A DNA stretch of 64,000 nt from Lotus japonicus (GCF_012489685.1 NC_080042.1:51326066-51390065), one strand, 5' to 3'. Positions 46,446-57,499 are shown, counted from the stretch's first letter. The notes: generated from the letters alone by a model not told the origin. Numbers and translations are program-made.

Positions 46446-48136
46446 ATGGAAACACGTCGCAGAGGACGGGAAGAAGACCCCGTGAGAAGACGTACTTCGC
46501 CGCTGCGTCGCGTTCGGGGCCGACCGCGCCGCCAGACGATTCATCGCGAGGAGGCAACTCCAATAACCCCTCCGGCTCCGCCCCCGCCTCCTCCGTCTCC
46601 AACACCTCCGCTGCCTTCACCGCCAACGTCACCGGAACAAAGAAGGTCGCTAGAACAGTCACCTAAGGACTCAGGAGGAGAGACGCAGGCACCTCAAGCT
46701 CCGATCTCCGGACAAGATTGGAGATGCTTGATCAGCAGCATCGACGAGATAAGGCAGCGGAACGACTATCTTCAGGAGCAGCAAGAGCATTATCGTTACG
46801 AGCAGCAGGACGAAGGAGAGCGCGAGGCAGAGGCTGTGGCTGAATTTGAGCCATTTTCAGCGGCAGTAAGGGAGGTGGCCATTCCAGATAATATGAAGAA
46901 TATAGTCCTCGAAACATACAGCAGAAAAGCAGATCCAATGGAACACCTACTGTATTTCAATACAAAGATGGTGATTAGCGCCGCTTCAGACGCAGTCAAG
47001 TGCAGAATGTTTCCAGCGACTTTCAAAGGAACAACAATGGCGTGGTTCACAACTCTTCCGCGAGGATCCATCACCAACTTCCGAGATTTTTCGTCCAAAT
47101 TACTTGTCCAGTTCTCAGCGAGCAAGACTAAGCAAGTGACGATCGAGGACTTGTACAACGTGCGACAATCTGTAGGGGAGACCCTGAAAGAATACGTGAA
47201 ACGATTCAGTGATGCGTCGGTAAAGATTGAGGAATCGGAGGCGAATGCTTGTGCCCGGGCCTTCAAAAATGGTCTACAACCTGGAAAGCTAAACAACAAA
47301 CTGAGTCGTAAGCCGGCCAAATCGATGGAGGAGGTATGCGCGTGGGCGAAAACGTACATCCTTAATGAGGAGGACGACGCTTTCAAGCGACGAGGAGGAC
47401 GATGCTTTCAAGCGACGAGGAGGACGACCCTTTCAAGCGACGAGGAGCGAAGGTGGAAAAGGATGGTGATCAGGGGACGCGTCGCCAGAGGATAAAGCAA
47501 GCAAAGACAAGGTTGAAGGGAGTCAGAGGCGAGACAGGAAAGTCCGGGCAGCGGAGAAGACAACGAGAGACCCTTTGTATCCAAGGAGGGACAATGCTGA
47601 GCATCACCGACCCTGGCACCAGGCTGACTCTCGTCGGCGTGGAGAGTCGGGAAAGAGTCTCAGTGATCATCTAACGGAGCTGCTGCGTGAGGTCAAGGCG
47701 ACCCATGCCGTTGAAGAGGGCGAAAGGGAAGCAGACCCGCCGCGACCAAAATCAGATAAGACTAAGTGGTGTGAGTATCATCATCAGCAGAACATGATAC
47801 AGGGGATTGTTTCACTTTAAAGAATGAGATAGAAAAGCTCATCAGAGCAGAGCGAGCGTAGCTAAATGACCGCAATGAGCGTTGGAATGGCAAGCGACAA
47901 CAGGGAAATAGGTATAGGAACTCTCGCCAGCAGGATGATCGCCAACGGGAGGATCGCCGCCGCACGCCGAGTGCAGAAAAGAAGGAAACACTGGCTACCA
48001 AGAAAAAGAACACAGAAGAAACATTTAATAAAGATCTCGACCCACCGGTGGGCACAATTAGTACAATTGCAGGTGGTTTCGGCGGAGGGGGAGATACAAC
48101 TTCGGCAAGAAGAAGACATGTCAGGGAGTAACCTCG
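46446..48136 (+). pseudogene. gag: T3 gag, near full length, frameshifted C-terminus
   Basis: The ATG at 46446 (MetGluThrArgArgArg, shared with T1) opens a 350-codon frame: Arg/Pro-rich N-terminus, coiled region, Gag core (VAIPDNMKNIVLETYSRKAD, TTMAWFTTLPRGSITNF). It is broken at about 47390 by a 25-bp tandem triplication. Later pieces (HRPWHQADSRRR, KWCEYHH) occur in shifted frames up to 48136. An intact version would bind and package element RNA. Confidence 0.85.
47367..47441 (+). repeat. 25-bp tandem triplication in T3 gag
   Basis: Three adjacent copies of GAGGAGGACGAYGCTTTCAA plus AGCGAC differ by single bases. T1 and T2 have one copy (EEDDAFKR). Two extra 25-bp units add 50 bp, which shifts the frame. 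Confidence 0.85.
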
Positions 48137-48841
48137 ATGCAACAATACCAAGCTCCTTTTGGTTTCCAGCATCCGGATATAGTAATCTCATCAGCGGATT
48201 TTGAGGGAGCCAAAATGCATAAAGATGGTCTGGTGGTCGTTATGGTTCGGATCAACTGTTTTAATGTTCGCCGGGTACTTTTGGGTCAAGGTAGCTCCGC
48301 CGATGTCATTTACGAGGATGCGTTTGATAATCTGGGTTTAACCGATAAGGATTTGATGCCCTATACAGGAACACTAGTAGGGTTCTCGGGCGAGCAAGTG
48401 TGGGTGCGAGGTTATATAGATCTAGACACCGTTTTCGGAGTAGAGGACAATGCCAAGCTCCTTCGTGTAAGGTGCCTGGTGATACAAGTTGTAGCCTTGT
48501 ACAACGTTATCATTGGGAGGAATACCTTAAACCGTTTGTGCGCCGTCATTTCAACAACCCATCTTGCAGTAAAGTACCCGCTACTTTGTGGGAAGGTGGG
48601 GAAAATTGTGGTGGATCAAAGAAGGGCGAGGGAATGCTACAATAATTGTCTCAGCATGTACGGGAAAAAAGGAGTAGGCGAGGGGCACCGGTGTCACGAA
48701 ATTGAGATCCAACAGGAAGATCAGAACGAGCAGAGTAGGTCAAGGGTTGAGACGCGGGAGATAGACCATGGGAGGGCGAAAAGGCATAGGAGTAACCAGA
48801 GGCGAGTTGAAGAAGAAGTCGGGAAGACAGAATGGGACTGA
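48137..48841 (+). CDS. pro: T3 protease region
   Basis: A 234-codon open frame: PFGFQHPDIVISSADFEG, then LLGQGSSADVIYEDAF, GYIDLDTVFGVEDN, NVIIGRNTLNRLCAVIS, and a basic C-terminus. The catalytic Asp that T2 has (LLDQGSS) is Gly here, so the protease should be inactive. T1, with DHG, keeps the Asp. The frame stops at 48841; the T1 RT that should follow is missing. Confidence 0.8.
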   Translation: MQQYQAPFGFQHPDIVISSADFEGAKMHKDGLVVVMVRINCFNVRRVLLGQGSSADVIYEDAFDNLGLTDKDLMPYTGTLVGFSGEQVWVRGYIDLDTVFGVEDNAKLLRVRCLVIQVVALYNVIIGRNTLNRLCAVISTTHLAVKYPLLCGKVGKIVVDQRRARECYNNCLSMYGKKGVGEGHRCHEIEIQQEDQNEQSRSRVETREIDHGRAKRHRSNQRRVEEEVGKTEWD

Positions 48842-50296
48842 CCGTTCACAGACATTTCAGCGGAAGAACGCTGGGCAGGCATCATGGATGACCTAGAAAG
48901 GTATAAGTTCAGTAGGGGAGTTTTGGCGATTGAGCCTAGGCTCACCCTTGAGCAAAAAGACGGTTTGAAAAGCTGGTAGAGGGCAATTTTGACCTCTTTA
49001 GCTGGAGTCCGAAGGACGCTACACTTTGGAACTTTCCGCGGTTCAAAGTGTTAGCTCTTTTGAGCATGGGACCAGGCGATTGGAAGGGGAAAGTGGCGAT
49101 GGGCCGAAGCATGGACGTGGAAGCATCTCGGCGAGAAGGTTATGGACAAAGGTTGAGCAAAGTGCCTAACCGCTTTTGGAAGAAGAAAGGCTCGACACAC
49201 GGTGGTAGGAACAAAGGGAAATTTGTGGCGAGGGAAATAGCCTCCAGGAACAATAAGGTCAAGGGTAACAGGTAAAAGAAAGAACTAGAGGTGAATGGGC
49301 ATTCTGCGAGTGAATGGATAGTGAGTACCTCGGGGACGAAAAAGGAAGTGCTGGGCACCATACTTTGAGGAAAGAGCTAGGCAAGCAGGGGCACGACGAA
49401 GAAGATGGTGATTGGGGTTAGCCGCGAAGTAGGACTAAAAAATAAGGATGCACTCTTTTTCTCCGACACGGAGTTTTTTAATGAGGCATCCCTCGATGTA
49501 AAAATTCAAAGAAATCAAATACAAAAGGATATTCACTAGAAATACTCCTAGCTCAAATCATTCAACTCCGTTCACCCGGTGAGAAAATTTCTCCGAAGGT
49601 GGCAATCCCAACACGACCTTGATGTCTGGGGATTGCTCCGAGAAAGTCCGGTGCGAACCGACACTACCCAGATAACAAAAATTCGATCATTATATCACGT
49701 TCGCCTGGTGAGAAAAATTCTCCAAGGTGACAATCCCAACACGACCTTGATGTCTGGGGATTGCTCCGGGGAAGTCCAGTGTGAAACGCTGATTTCTCGT
49801 TGGCGATGTGTGCGGGAAAGCGACTTATCCCCAAAATGGGGCAAGTCCCTTATCCCCTTAGTCTCCCCGAAATCTGGGAATAAGAGACCTCCTGAAATAT
49901 GTGGCGAGAATATAAACTAGGCGTAAGTCTGGGTAAACCCATACGGCCATTGGGCCCCCAACAGTATAAGCCCTTGGCGGGAAAAAACCGTCAAGGTCGC
50001 ACCTGCTCTTATGGGAAATATTGGTCCGAAGAAAAGCCTCGGTTCAAAAGTTGAGCAAAAGTCCTAGTTTCTTTGGCACACCTTCAAAATCGCTACACGA
50101 ATGAGCAAAAGGAAAAGCTAAGCCTAAAAGGCGAACAGAGAACACGAAGCGATGGAATTTAAGGCAGAGCCTAAAACGGCGACGAAAAACTCGAGAATAA
50201 AACCATGCATGAAACAAGTTAAATGAATACAAAGATACAATTCAATTACCAAGAAAGCAAAGTACATACAATTAGTACGAATATAACTATGTTTCA
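48842..50296 (+). other. T3 pol remnant and convergent spacer with hairpins
   Basis: From 48842 to about 49400 fragments parallel T2 (ERWAGIMDDLERYKFSRG, FDLFSWSPKDATLW-like text near 49000, SEWIVSTSGTKKEV near 49310). There is no RT or integrase. From 49450 the spacer carries two copies of the hairpin unit: GCAATCCC 49602-49609 with GGGATTGC 49629-49636, and CAATCCC 49731-49737 with GGGATTG 49757-49763. Confidence 0.65.
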
Positions 50297-52676
50297 TTAA
50301 CTTTTCTCCCTCATCTTTTCTTCCTCAATTTCAGCAAAGTGCTCGGCGGAATAGCCTGGAGGATCACTTCGACCAACAAGCCCATGAGGAGTAACTTTCT
50401 TAAAAGCTCTCATGCCATCAAGGTTGATTCCTTTGTAGAGATGTTGAACTTGAGCTTTGGCAAGGAAAGAAACCACGACCTCGCTCCTCCAAAATTTCAA
50501 CAGCAGCGCCAGCCACGGACCTAGCCTGAGAAGTCTTGATTTGCGAGTCCCTCTCGGCGAGGGCACGTTTCTTTTCCTCGAGCTGCAACCTCACGTCGGC
50601 GAGAGACTCGTTCGTTTCCCCCAGTTCACAGAGGAGGGACGCGATTACCCGATCCTTGAGGATGCAAGTGGCCCTGCCGGCGTTGATTGACTCTATCTTT
50701 GCGTTCACTTCCCGTCGCAGTTCAAACCAATCCAGCTCGAAATCTTCCATCCTATCTTTACAAGCTGATAAGTCTTCCTCATGGCGGTTCAGCTCTATGC
50801 ATAAGTTTGCTTGCTTGTTGGTTTGAGCCACCATTTGGGACAGCATCTCGTCATACTTGCGGTGCGCTTCCTGCGCCGCTGCCTGGTAGCCTTCAACCTC
50901 CTGCTGGAGTCTCTCCATCTCTAGAGAAGAAGCTGAGCCTTGAGACAGTTGGGCGTAGAGACATCCTGCGCGTAGAAGGTTGAACAGAGCTTCTTGCGCG
51001 GCCTGATCAAGGTCGGGAATCTCAGCCACTCTCGCGCTCCCAAAGAAATTGTCAGAAAGGACGAAATCAATAGGAGAAGTCCGCTGGTTTGGAACGGAGC
51101 TTGCTTGATCACCAGTGGAAGTGAGATTGGCCTTGAAAGAGGTTTGGCAGGGAGATGGCGGGGTGCGAGGAGTAAGGTCTTTATCCTATGGGTCTACCGG
51201 GTGGGCAAGCAAGGTTTCATCTAGGGTCGCCTCGACTTGAGGAGACGGGCGATCAAGGAAGAGAACTGCCGAAGGGACCCCCTCCAGATTTGGCTCGCCG
51301 GTAGCAATTCCTCTAGGGCAGGTTGAGGGTTCAGCGTCGCCCGAAAAAGACATTTCCTCACCCCCCAAAGCTTGAGGGAAAGCAGCAGCGTTGCCAGTCT
51401 TGGATCTTTTCACCTTTTTCTTCTTTTTTCTCTCTTTCTGAGAAGAGGGAGCATCGATACCAGGGGAACCCCTTTTGGATTTTTGGACTTCTCTTAAGGG
51501 TAAAGGTTGGACGGTATCCTTCGGCGTAGGTTCGGGCCCTTTTGGAGAGAGGACGGCCTTAGCCACCTCGGCGGAGGGGATGGTGGTAGTGGAGGAAGAC
51601 CCCCTGACTCTCTTCGCAGGAGGGGCAGCGATTTCGGCGTCTGAACTAGCCGCGGTGCGTTTCTGTTTCACTCCCTCGGTGTTAAAGGTGGGAGGAAATT
51701 TGGGAGAATCAGTGGCCAAAGCACGTTGCAGCGAGGCTTTGGTGAAATTGAACCCCTCCAAGAGTGAGCGGAGGGAGCCGCTGCGGACAGCCTCCAACAG
51801 TTGGGAGCACTCAAAGATGGGAAGTCCGGTGAAAAGGCCGATGGTGGCTTTGTCCTCGCTGCTCAGCGACTAGTCAGTTGGCGAGGGAACATCACAAGGA
51901 CTCTTTGTCCAGTAAAGGGGAAACAGAACGGATCCATCTCGTCGGGTGAAGGCTTCAGGGTAAGAGGGCTGAACGATCACACGGAAATAGCGTCGCCCGG
52001 GGCCCTTCTTAACGTTACTCTTATAAAGGTAAAAGCGCTGCCGACCTGAGCAGAATTTCAAGGAAATCCATCCGGGAGTTTCCGTCTTCAGGCATTTTGG
52101 GTCTACCCCATAAAAGTAGAAAAAGTGTGAGGCTTTTGCTTCGAGGCCGATAGCTTCGCAGAGGATCTCGAAGCAACGGATGAAGGGCCAAGCATTCTTA
52201 TGGAGTTGGCAAGGGGCCACGTTGATTTCCCTCATGACTTGGCAGAGGAACGGGGAAAAGGGTAATTTGATTCCTAACTCAAGGTAGAAATATTCATAAA
52301 CATAGAAGAAATGTGGTCGTTTAGCCTTTTGTTCAAGACCACGACACCTCCAGGGGCGACGAATGTCCAAGCCTGGGCCGATGATGAGGGCATCCTCCAA
52401 AGACTTCTCACGGCAGATCCCTTCGGCTTTAAGAATTGACTCAGCGATGGACTCATCAGTAGACAGCTCAGAGGTTTGACAAATGGCCGCATGCTTAGGC
52501 TCTTCGACTGTGGGCTGGGGAAGATTGATGAAAATTTGTCGCCAAAAGGCATCTTTCTCATCTTCGTTAAGGGGAGTTCCCCCGGCAGGAGGCGTAGCCG
52601 CCGGGGCAGGAGTGGGGGGCGCAGAGGCAGCACTTCGGGATCGGGAGGACCTACGGGTACGGCGCTTGGGAGTCAT
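50297..52676 (-). pseudogene. T3 antisense ORF, full length but interrupted
   Basis: Start ATG at 52674-52676 (MetThrProLysArgArg, shared with T2). The N-terminal domain is intact to 51870: ICQTSELSTDESIAE, FYVYEYFYLELGIKLPFSPF, EINVAPCQLHKNAWPFIRCF and YFRVIVQPSYPEAFTRR. An in-frame TAG near 51870, then frameshifts near 51186 and 50460, separate a Lys-rich linker (ERKKKKKVKRSK) and the coiled coil (50418-51029). The C-terminus has AQVQHLYKGINLDG. Total span is about 790 codons. The N-terminal domain resembles Transposase_28. Confidence 0.82.
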
Positions 52677-53422
52677 TTCTGAGAATGAAGGGAGAGGGCT
52701 CACAGGAAATGTTGAGTCGATGACTTTTGGATTATCGCCGGATGTTCAAGAATGGCGAAAGTGGAGAAGAAAGAAAGTTTTAAAGTGGGAATTAAGAGTC
52801 TGTTCGGAAATCGTGTCCATCATGACAAAGGAGGAATGATTATTTGGGAAACATAGCATTAATCCTGAAAAAGCAAAGGCAGCGTGTTAGGCGAAAAGTT
52901 GTAACCGTTGACGCTGGTTGGTTTAAATTCAAAAAATGTTAGGGTTTAACATAACGCATTAAATGGAAGGTACCGTAACGGAAGCTTATTGGTTGAAATT
53001 CGGGTTGACAGGGTTCGCTGGGAATCGAAAATACATTTCAAAAGTGGCAGTCGAGATTCGGGAGATTTGCTGACTTAAAAACTACTTCAGGGCGGAACGT
53101 GTGGCGAACGCACGACACCTTTCAAAGTGTCATGAGTTAGGGCACGTGCGCAGTACTGGCAAGGCGAGGAGGTCAAGTGCCATCACCCTAGGACTGCTTG
53201 TGGACTCAGTTTACATAGGAAAAGGGTGGTGCAGTGAAAAGTTTAGAACACGAAGATTTTTGACTTTATTCTCCCAGCCATGTTGGCAATTGTATTTTCA
53301 TTTTGTTAAAAAATTTAGGTTTTATCATTGTTTGTTTAGTCTTTCATAGTCCTCGCCTTGGTTTCTTCTGTTTGAAGACACATTTAGATCTCATGCTTCG
53401 AGCTCGGTGTCTTGTGGACTTG
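52677..53422. other. T3 3' untranslated region
   Basis: No coding signal. It ends in GGTGTCTTGTGGACTTG next to the LTR, with no purine tract at the edge. The same terminal motif precedes the T1 3' LTR. Confidence 0.6.
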
Positions 53423-53525
53423 TGGACTGGGCGAGACCACAGGGTCCCTCGCCTAGGAGACTCAGCCTTAGGCGCGGAACATGCTTGGACCTTGGGCCGC
53501 TCTCCCCAAGGCCCAATCGGCCCAT
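53423..53525 (+). repeat. T3 3' LTR, first ~103 bp only
   Basis: Matches the first 103 bp of the 320-bp T3 LTR (to GGCCCAATCGGCCCAT). It then switches abruptly to T2 antisense-ORF sequence corresponding to 44760 onward, with at most 1-2 bp of microhomology. Confidence 0.85.
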
Positions 53526-54758
53526 CTGATGAAGCTCTTCCACCTCCGCAGACGAGGCAAAATCCTGGGATAGCTTGGCAAAGAGACACCCCGCGCGCAG
53601 AAGGTTGAGGATGGCTTCCTGCGCCACATCGTCGAGGTCAGGATTCTCAAAACTCCTCACACTATCGAGAAAAGATTCGGTTAGCATGAAGTCGATAGGG
53701 GAAGGCTGCTGGTTTGGAGCACGACCCATCTGACCATCGGCAATGGGATGATTAGCGTCAAGAGAAGAGTGGTGAGGAGTGGGCGAGGAGCTGAGAGTTG
53801 GACCTCCACTGTTAGGACTCACTGGATGGACGAGGGAGACCTCAGGTGGGCTCGCCTCGATCTGAGGACTTGAGCGGTCAGGGGAAAGGATCACTAGGGG
53901 AATGCCCTCAGAAGCCTGTTGATCAGCGGAGACTCCCTTGAGGCGAGGCGAGGGCCCCGCATCGCCCATGGGGACCGCTTCTTCTTCGCCCCCTAGGTCT
54001 TGGCGAAGGGCAGATGCTTCACCAACCTTGGGCCTCTTGGTTTTCTTCTTTTTCTTCTTCAACTTCTGAGGCGAGGAAGTCTCGGCCCCAGACTTTCCAT
54101 CTAGGCCCGGATCAACCCTTTTGGATTTCCGGGACTTTTTTGAGGGAGAAGGCTGAGTGGTATTATCGTTGGACCTGGGAACCAGATCATCAGTTGCTGG
54201 CGGTAGGGCTGGGCCCGGTATAGCTTCTCCAGACCCAGCGGCGTCTGGGGCGGGGTCAGTCGAAGATGATCCTTTGACTTTCTTCAATAGAGGAATGGCA
54301 GCCTCGGCGTCAGGATCAGCGACAGCGCGTTTCCTCTTGATCACCTTGGTATTAAAAACAGGAAGGAACTCAGGTGAATCAGAAGCCAGGGTGCGCTGAA
54401 ACGCGGCTTCTGTAAAGTTTATTTCTTCTAGGAATGAGCGGAGGGTGTTCTCGCGGGCAGCCTCAAGCAACTGTGAGCATTCAAGGATGGGGAACTCAGC
54501 GAAAAAGCCAAGGATGGCTTTGTCTTCATAGCTCAGTGACGCGTCTGACGGCGGTGGAACGTCGCGGGGACTCTCAGTCCAGTAGAAAGGGAACAGAGCA
54601 GTCCTGTCTCGGCGGGTGAAAGCTTCAGGATAGGTGGGGTGCACGATTATGCGAAAGTATCGGCGCCCAGGCCCCCTCTTGACGTTACTCTTGAAAGGAT
54701 GGAGGTGCTGCCGGCCCGTACGGGGTTTCAGAGAAATCCACCCAGGATTTTCGGTCTT
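53526..54758 (-). pseudogene. duplicated piece of the T2 antisense ORF
   Basis: Co-linear with 44760-45992 at a constant offset of 8,766 bp, with no indel and about seven substitutions by eye. The apparent 461-codon frame crossing 53391-54776 is a chimera of this piece with LTR sequence, not an independent gene. Confidence 0.88.
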
Positions 54759-55078
54759 TGGACTGGGCGAGACCACAGGGTCCCTCGCCTAGGAGACTCA
54801 GCCTTAGGTGCAGAACATGCTTGGACCTTGGGCCGCTCTCCCCAAGGCCCAATCGGCCCATTTAGACAGATTAAAGGCACGAAGGCCCAACCCCAAATCT
54901 ATAAATAGGGGACGGTTACCAATTGTAAGGGACTCTAAGCTCATTTGGCAATAACAACATTGAAATTCAGTTATATTTTCTCTCTCTAAACAGTTAAGAG
55001 TTCATCTCTCTAAGATTTCCGATCACACTCCACACACTCTAGGCACCATGCCTTGATTCTATGTTCTTGACCGGAACA
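54759..55078 (+). mobile_element. solo LTR of T3 type in the T2 antisense ORF
   Basis: 320 bp, TGGACTGGGC to CCGGAACA, flanked by GTCTT on both sides (54754-54758 and 55079-55083). Deleting LTR plus one TSD joins the T2 antisense frame exactly (GVEPKSLKTENPGW). Confidence 0.93.
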
Positions 55079-55671
55079 GTCTTCAAGGATTTCGGCTCCA
55101 CACCGTAGAAATAGAAGAAATAGGAGGTTTTTGCTTCAAGACCAATGGCGTTACAGAAGAATCTCGAAGCATCAAATGAAGGCCCAAGCGTTCAAATGAA
55201 GTTGGCACGGGGCTACGTTGATCTCCCTCATAACCTGACAGAGGAAGGAAGAGAAGGGTAGTTTGATTCCCAGATCAAGGAAGAAATATTCATAAATGTA
55301 GAAGAAGTGGGGCTGTTCCGCGCCTTGCTCGATTGCGCGACACTTCCAGGGACGGCGGATGACCAAGCCCCGGCCGGTGATGAGGGACCCCTCAAGGGAC
55401 TTCTCGTGGCAGAACCCTTCAGCCTGGCGGGCCAACTCGGCGATGGACTTGTCAGTGGACAACTCAGAGGGTTGACAGATGGCCCATTGAGTGGGTTCCC
55501 GAGTTGTAGACAGGGGAATGGTGGAGAAGATTTGGTACCAGAAAGCGTTTTTTCTCATTTTCATTAAGGGGAAATCCCTCGGCGGGGGGGGGGGAGGATA
55601 ACCGGAGCGGAGGACACTTGAGCGGCGTTGCGGGGTCGAGAAGATCCTTTGGTGCGGCGTTGGGGAGTCAT
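55079..55671 (-). pseudogene. T2 antisense ORF, N-terminal third
   Basis: Start ATG at 55669-55671. A poly-G run near 55586 shifts the frame after the Pro-rich leader. The domain continues with ICQPSELSTDKSIAE, FYIYEYFFLDLGIKLPFSSF and EINVAPCQLHLNAWAFI, then a stop or shift near 55170, and ends at the T3 insertion point. It completes 44157-45992. Confidence 0.78.
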
Positions 55672-56127
55672 TTTTCGCTAACAAAGAAGGTTAAGGACGA
55701 AAGGGTAGAGGATGCAAAGTTGTCAGCAAACTGTTAGAATTCTAGAAGCGGTGAATGAGAGAGGAAAGAGGAATTTAAAAATTGATATAAGAAATGGTTG
55801 GGGAATCGTGCCTCATCATGACAAAGGTGGAATGATTACTTGAGGAAGCGTGGAATGGTTTTCGGGAAACGAGGGCAGTGCATTAAATGAAAAGTTCCAA
55901 CAGTTGAGGCTGATTGGTTTGAATTCAAATTGTCAGGCTTTACCACGATTTGAAGGGACGTTTCAGAGATAGCAGTTGGGATTCGGTGGATTTGCTGACC
56001 TTAGCGCTACTTCAAGGCGCGACGCGTGGCGAAGGCTCGACACATGTCAAAATTGTCATGATTCAAAGCACGTGTGCAGCAGTGATGGGACGAGCGGACC
56101 AAATGCCATTGACACAAGACTGCTTGT
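55672..56127. other. T2 3' untranslated region, truncated
   Basis: Non-coding, parallel to T3 52677-53200. It stops at GCTTGTGGATTTGTG, where the sequence passes into DEFL unit 2 within a stretch similar in both partners. Confidence 0.65.
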
Positions 56128-56831
56128 GGATTTGTGTTCAAACTTTGTTAGTGTATTTTTATTTTCTTATTTAATATGAAATTATTAGATATACTTGTCG
56201 ACTCGCATTTTCAACTATAATTTGTTGTGCCTATAAGCTTTGCTTATCTAAGAATTAATAAATCAAGTAATATAAAATATCTTCAAATGTATTTAAAATT
56301 TTCAATTTCTAGTAATAATTCAATATTTTTATAGTTATTTATTAGGTTATTATTGATGGTCATCATTATCATAACATAATTTTAATATTTAAATTTTACT
56401 ATTCAAATATTTAAAGTTATAAATATAATTATAAGAATTGAATTTATTTGACTTTACTATTAACCTAAATTTAATATTTAGTAATTTAATAATTAGTTTA
56501 ATTTAGAATATGAAAATTAATATTACATTTAAAATTATTTTACTAAATTATCAATTAATTAACTAACATTTTTATTAATTTATATATATTATCATCATAC
56601 TATTTTATCAAGTTACTATTTAGCAAACTTTTTATAATTATGAATTATAATAGAAAAACTATTATTTGAATTAAAATTATTGTAAAATTATTTTTAATTA
56701 ATCTCCATTAATATTTTCTCAACCTGTTAATACTATCATATGTAGATGTTGATCCTCTAGTATATATATGTGTATGTGTCATGTTAGTCCTAAGTTTGTG
56801 AGGAAAAATACATAAGGTTAAATCCTTTAAA

Positions 56832-57427
56832 ATGGCTTTCCGCATCCATCAGTTTCTTCTTTTAGGAGTTTTGTTCATTGCCTTGATTTTCATTTCAGGT
56901 AAGAGCACAAAATGGCAATATTATCTCTTGAGTTCCATTTCCAATTTACATTTTCTAACTCAAAATGAAAACTAATTTGGTTTATTGTATTATTTGTTCT
57001 TAGTTTATCGATTGAAAAGGAACATACACGAAATTATGGGTTATTAGATGAGTACGAATTAACAAGTTTGTTTTTAAAATTTTTATTTTTTATAAGTTAT
57101 AATGGTGAATCTTTACTAGGTCCTAAGATCTATCATAATTTGGTTTCAAATGAAGAGACATTGAGAGATTTTGGGTATACTAAAAGTTGAAATAATAATA
57201 AATTGAAAATTTTCAAAAGAAAAGTAAGCAACTTTTAGTGAATAATTTTTTTATTTGTTTTGGTTGCAGGACAAGCAAATAATGTTGATGGTAATATAGG
57301 TTTTCAGCCAACAAAATGCCTTGGGAAATGCACTACAAATGCAGATTGCATTAAGTTTTGCCCTAAAAATGGCTACTGCCTTGCAAGACCAGCACAGGGA
57401 TCGATTTGTTGTTGTATGAAGCAATGA
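56832..57427 (+). CDS. defensin-like cysteine-rich secreted peptide, copy 2
   Basis: Exons 56832-56898 and 57270-57427 with a 371-bp phase-1 GT-AG intron. The 74-residue product differs from copy 1 by one Leu to Ile change in the signal peptide; the mature eight-cysteine part is identical. The third-base change TGC to TGT in the Cys triplet is silent. The splice signals, the TATA box near 56760 and the downstream AATAAA are kept, so it should be functional. Confidence 0.85.
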
Positions 57428-57499
57428 GTTGTATTACACTTTTTATTTCATTATAATAAATAAAACGTGCTTTGAACTTATTAAGAGTTAGTAAAAGCT

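Larger units (their letters stand above)
45993..53525 (+). mobile_element. T3: Tat-lineage gypsy element inserted in T2's antisense ORF
   Basis: 5' LTR 45993-46312, internal 46313-53422, and a 3' LTR fragment 53423-53525 (first ~103 bp). The left TSD is GTCTT (45988-45992); the right TSD GTCTT follows the solo LTR at 55079-55083. T3 carries gag, protease and an antisense ORF but no RT, RNase H or integrase, the same layout as T2. Confidence 0.88.
34995..56127 (+). mobile_element. T2: truncated Tat-lineage gypsy element lacking RT-RH-IN
   Basis: Begins in mid-gag at the DEFL unit 1 border and ends about 220 bp before where its 3' LTR should start, at the DEFL unit 2 border. The remaining T2 sequence, about 6.3 kb, encodes gag, protease, a short pol remnant and an antisense ORF. 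RT, RNase H and integrase are missing. Inserted in it are a LARD (36046), a solo LTR (41704) and T3 (45993). T1 and T2 are the same lineage but well diverged. Confidence 0.87.

Noticed and set aside
53391..54776. 461-codon minus-strand frame as a separate gene
   Set aside because: It is a chimera: a duplicated part of the T2 antisense ORF (53526-54758) bounded by T3 LTR sequence on both sides.
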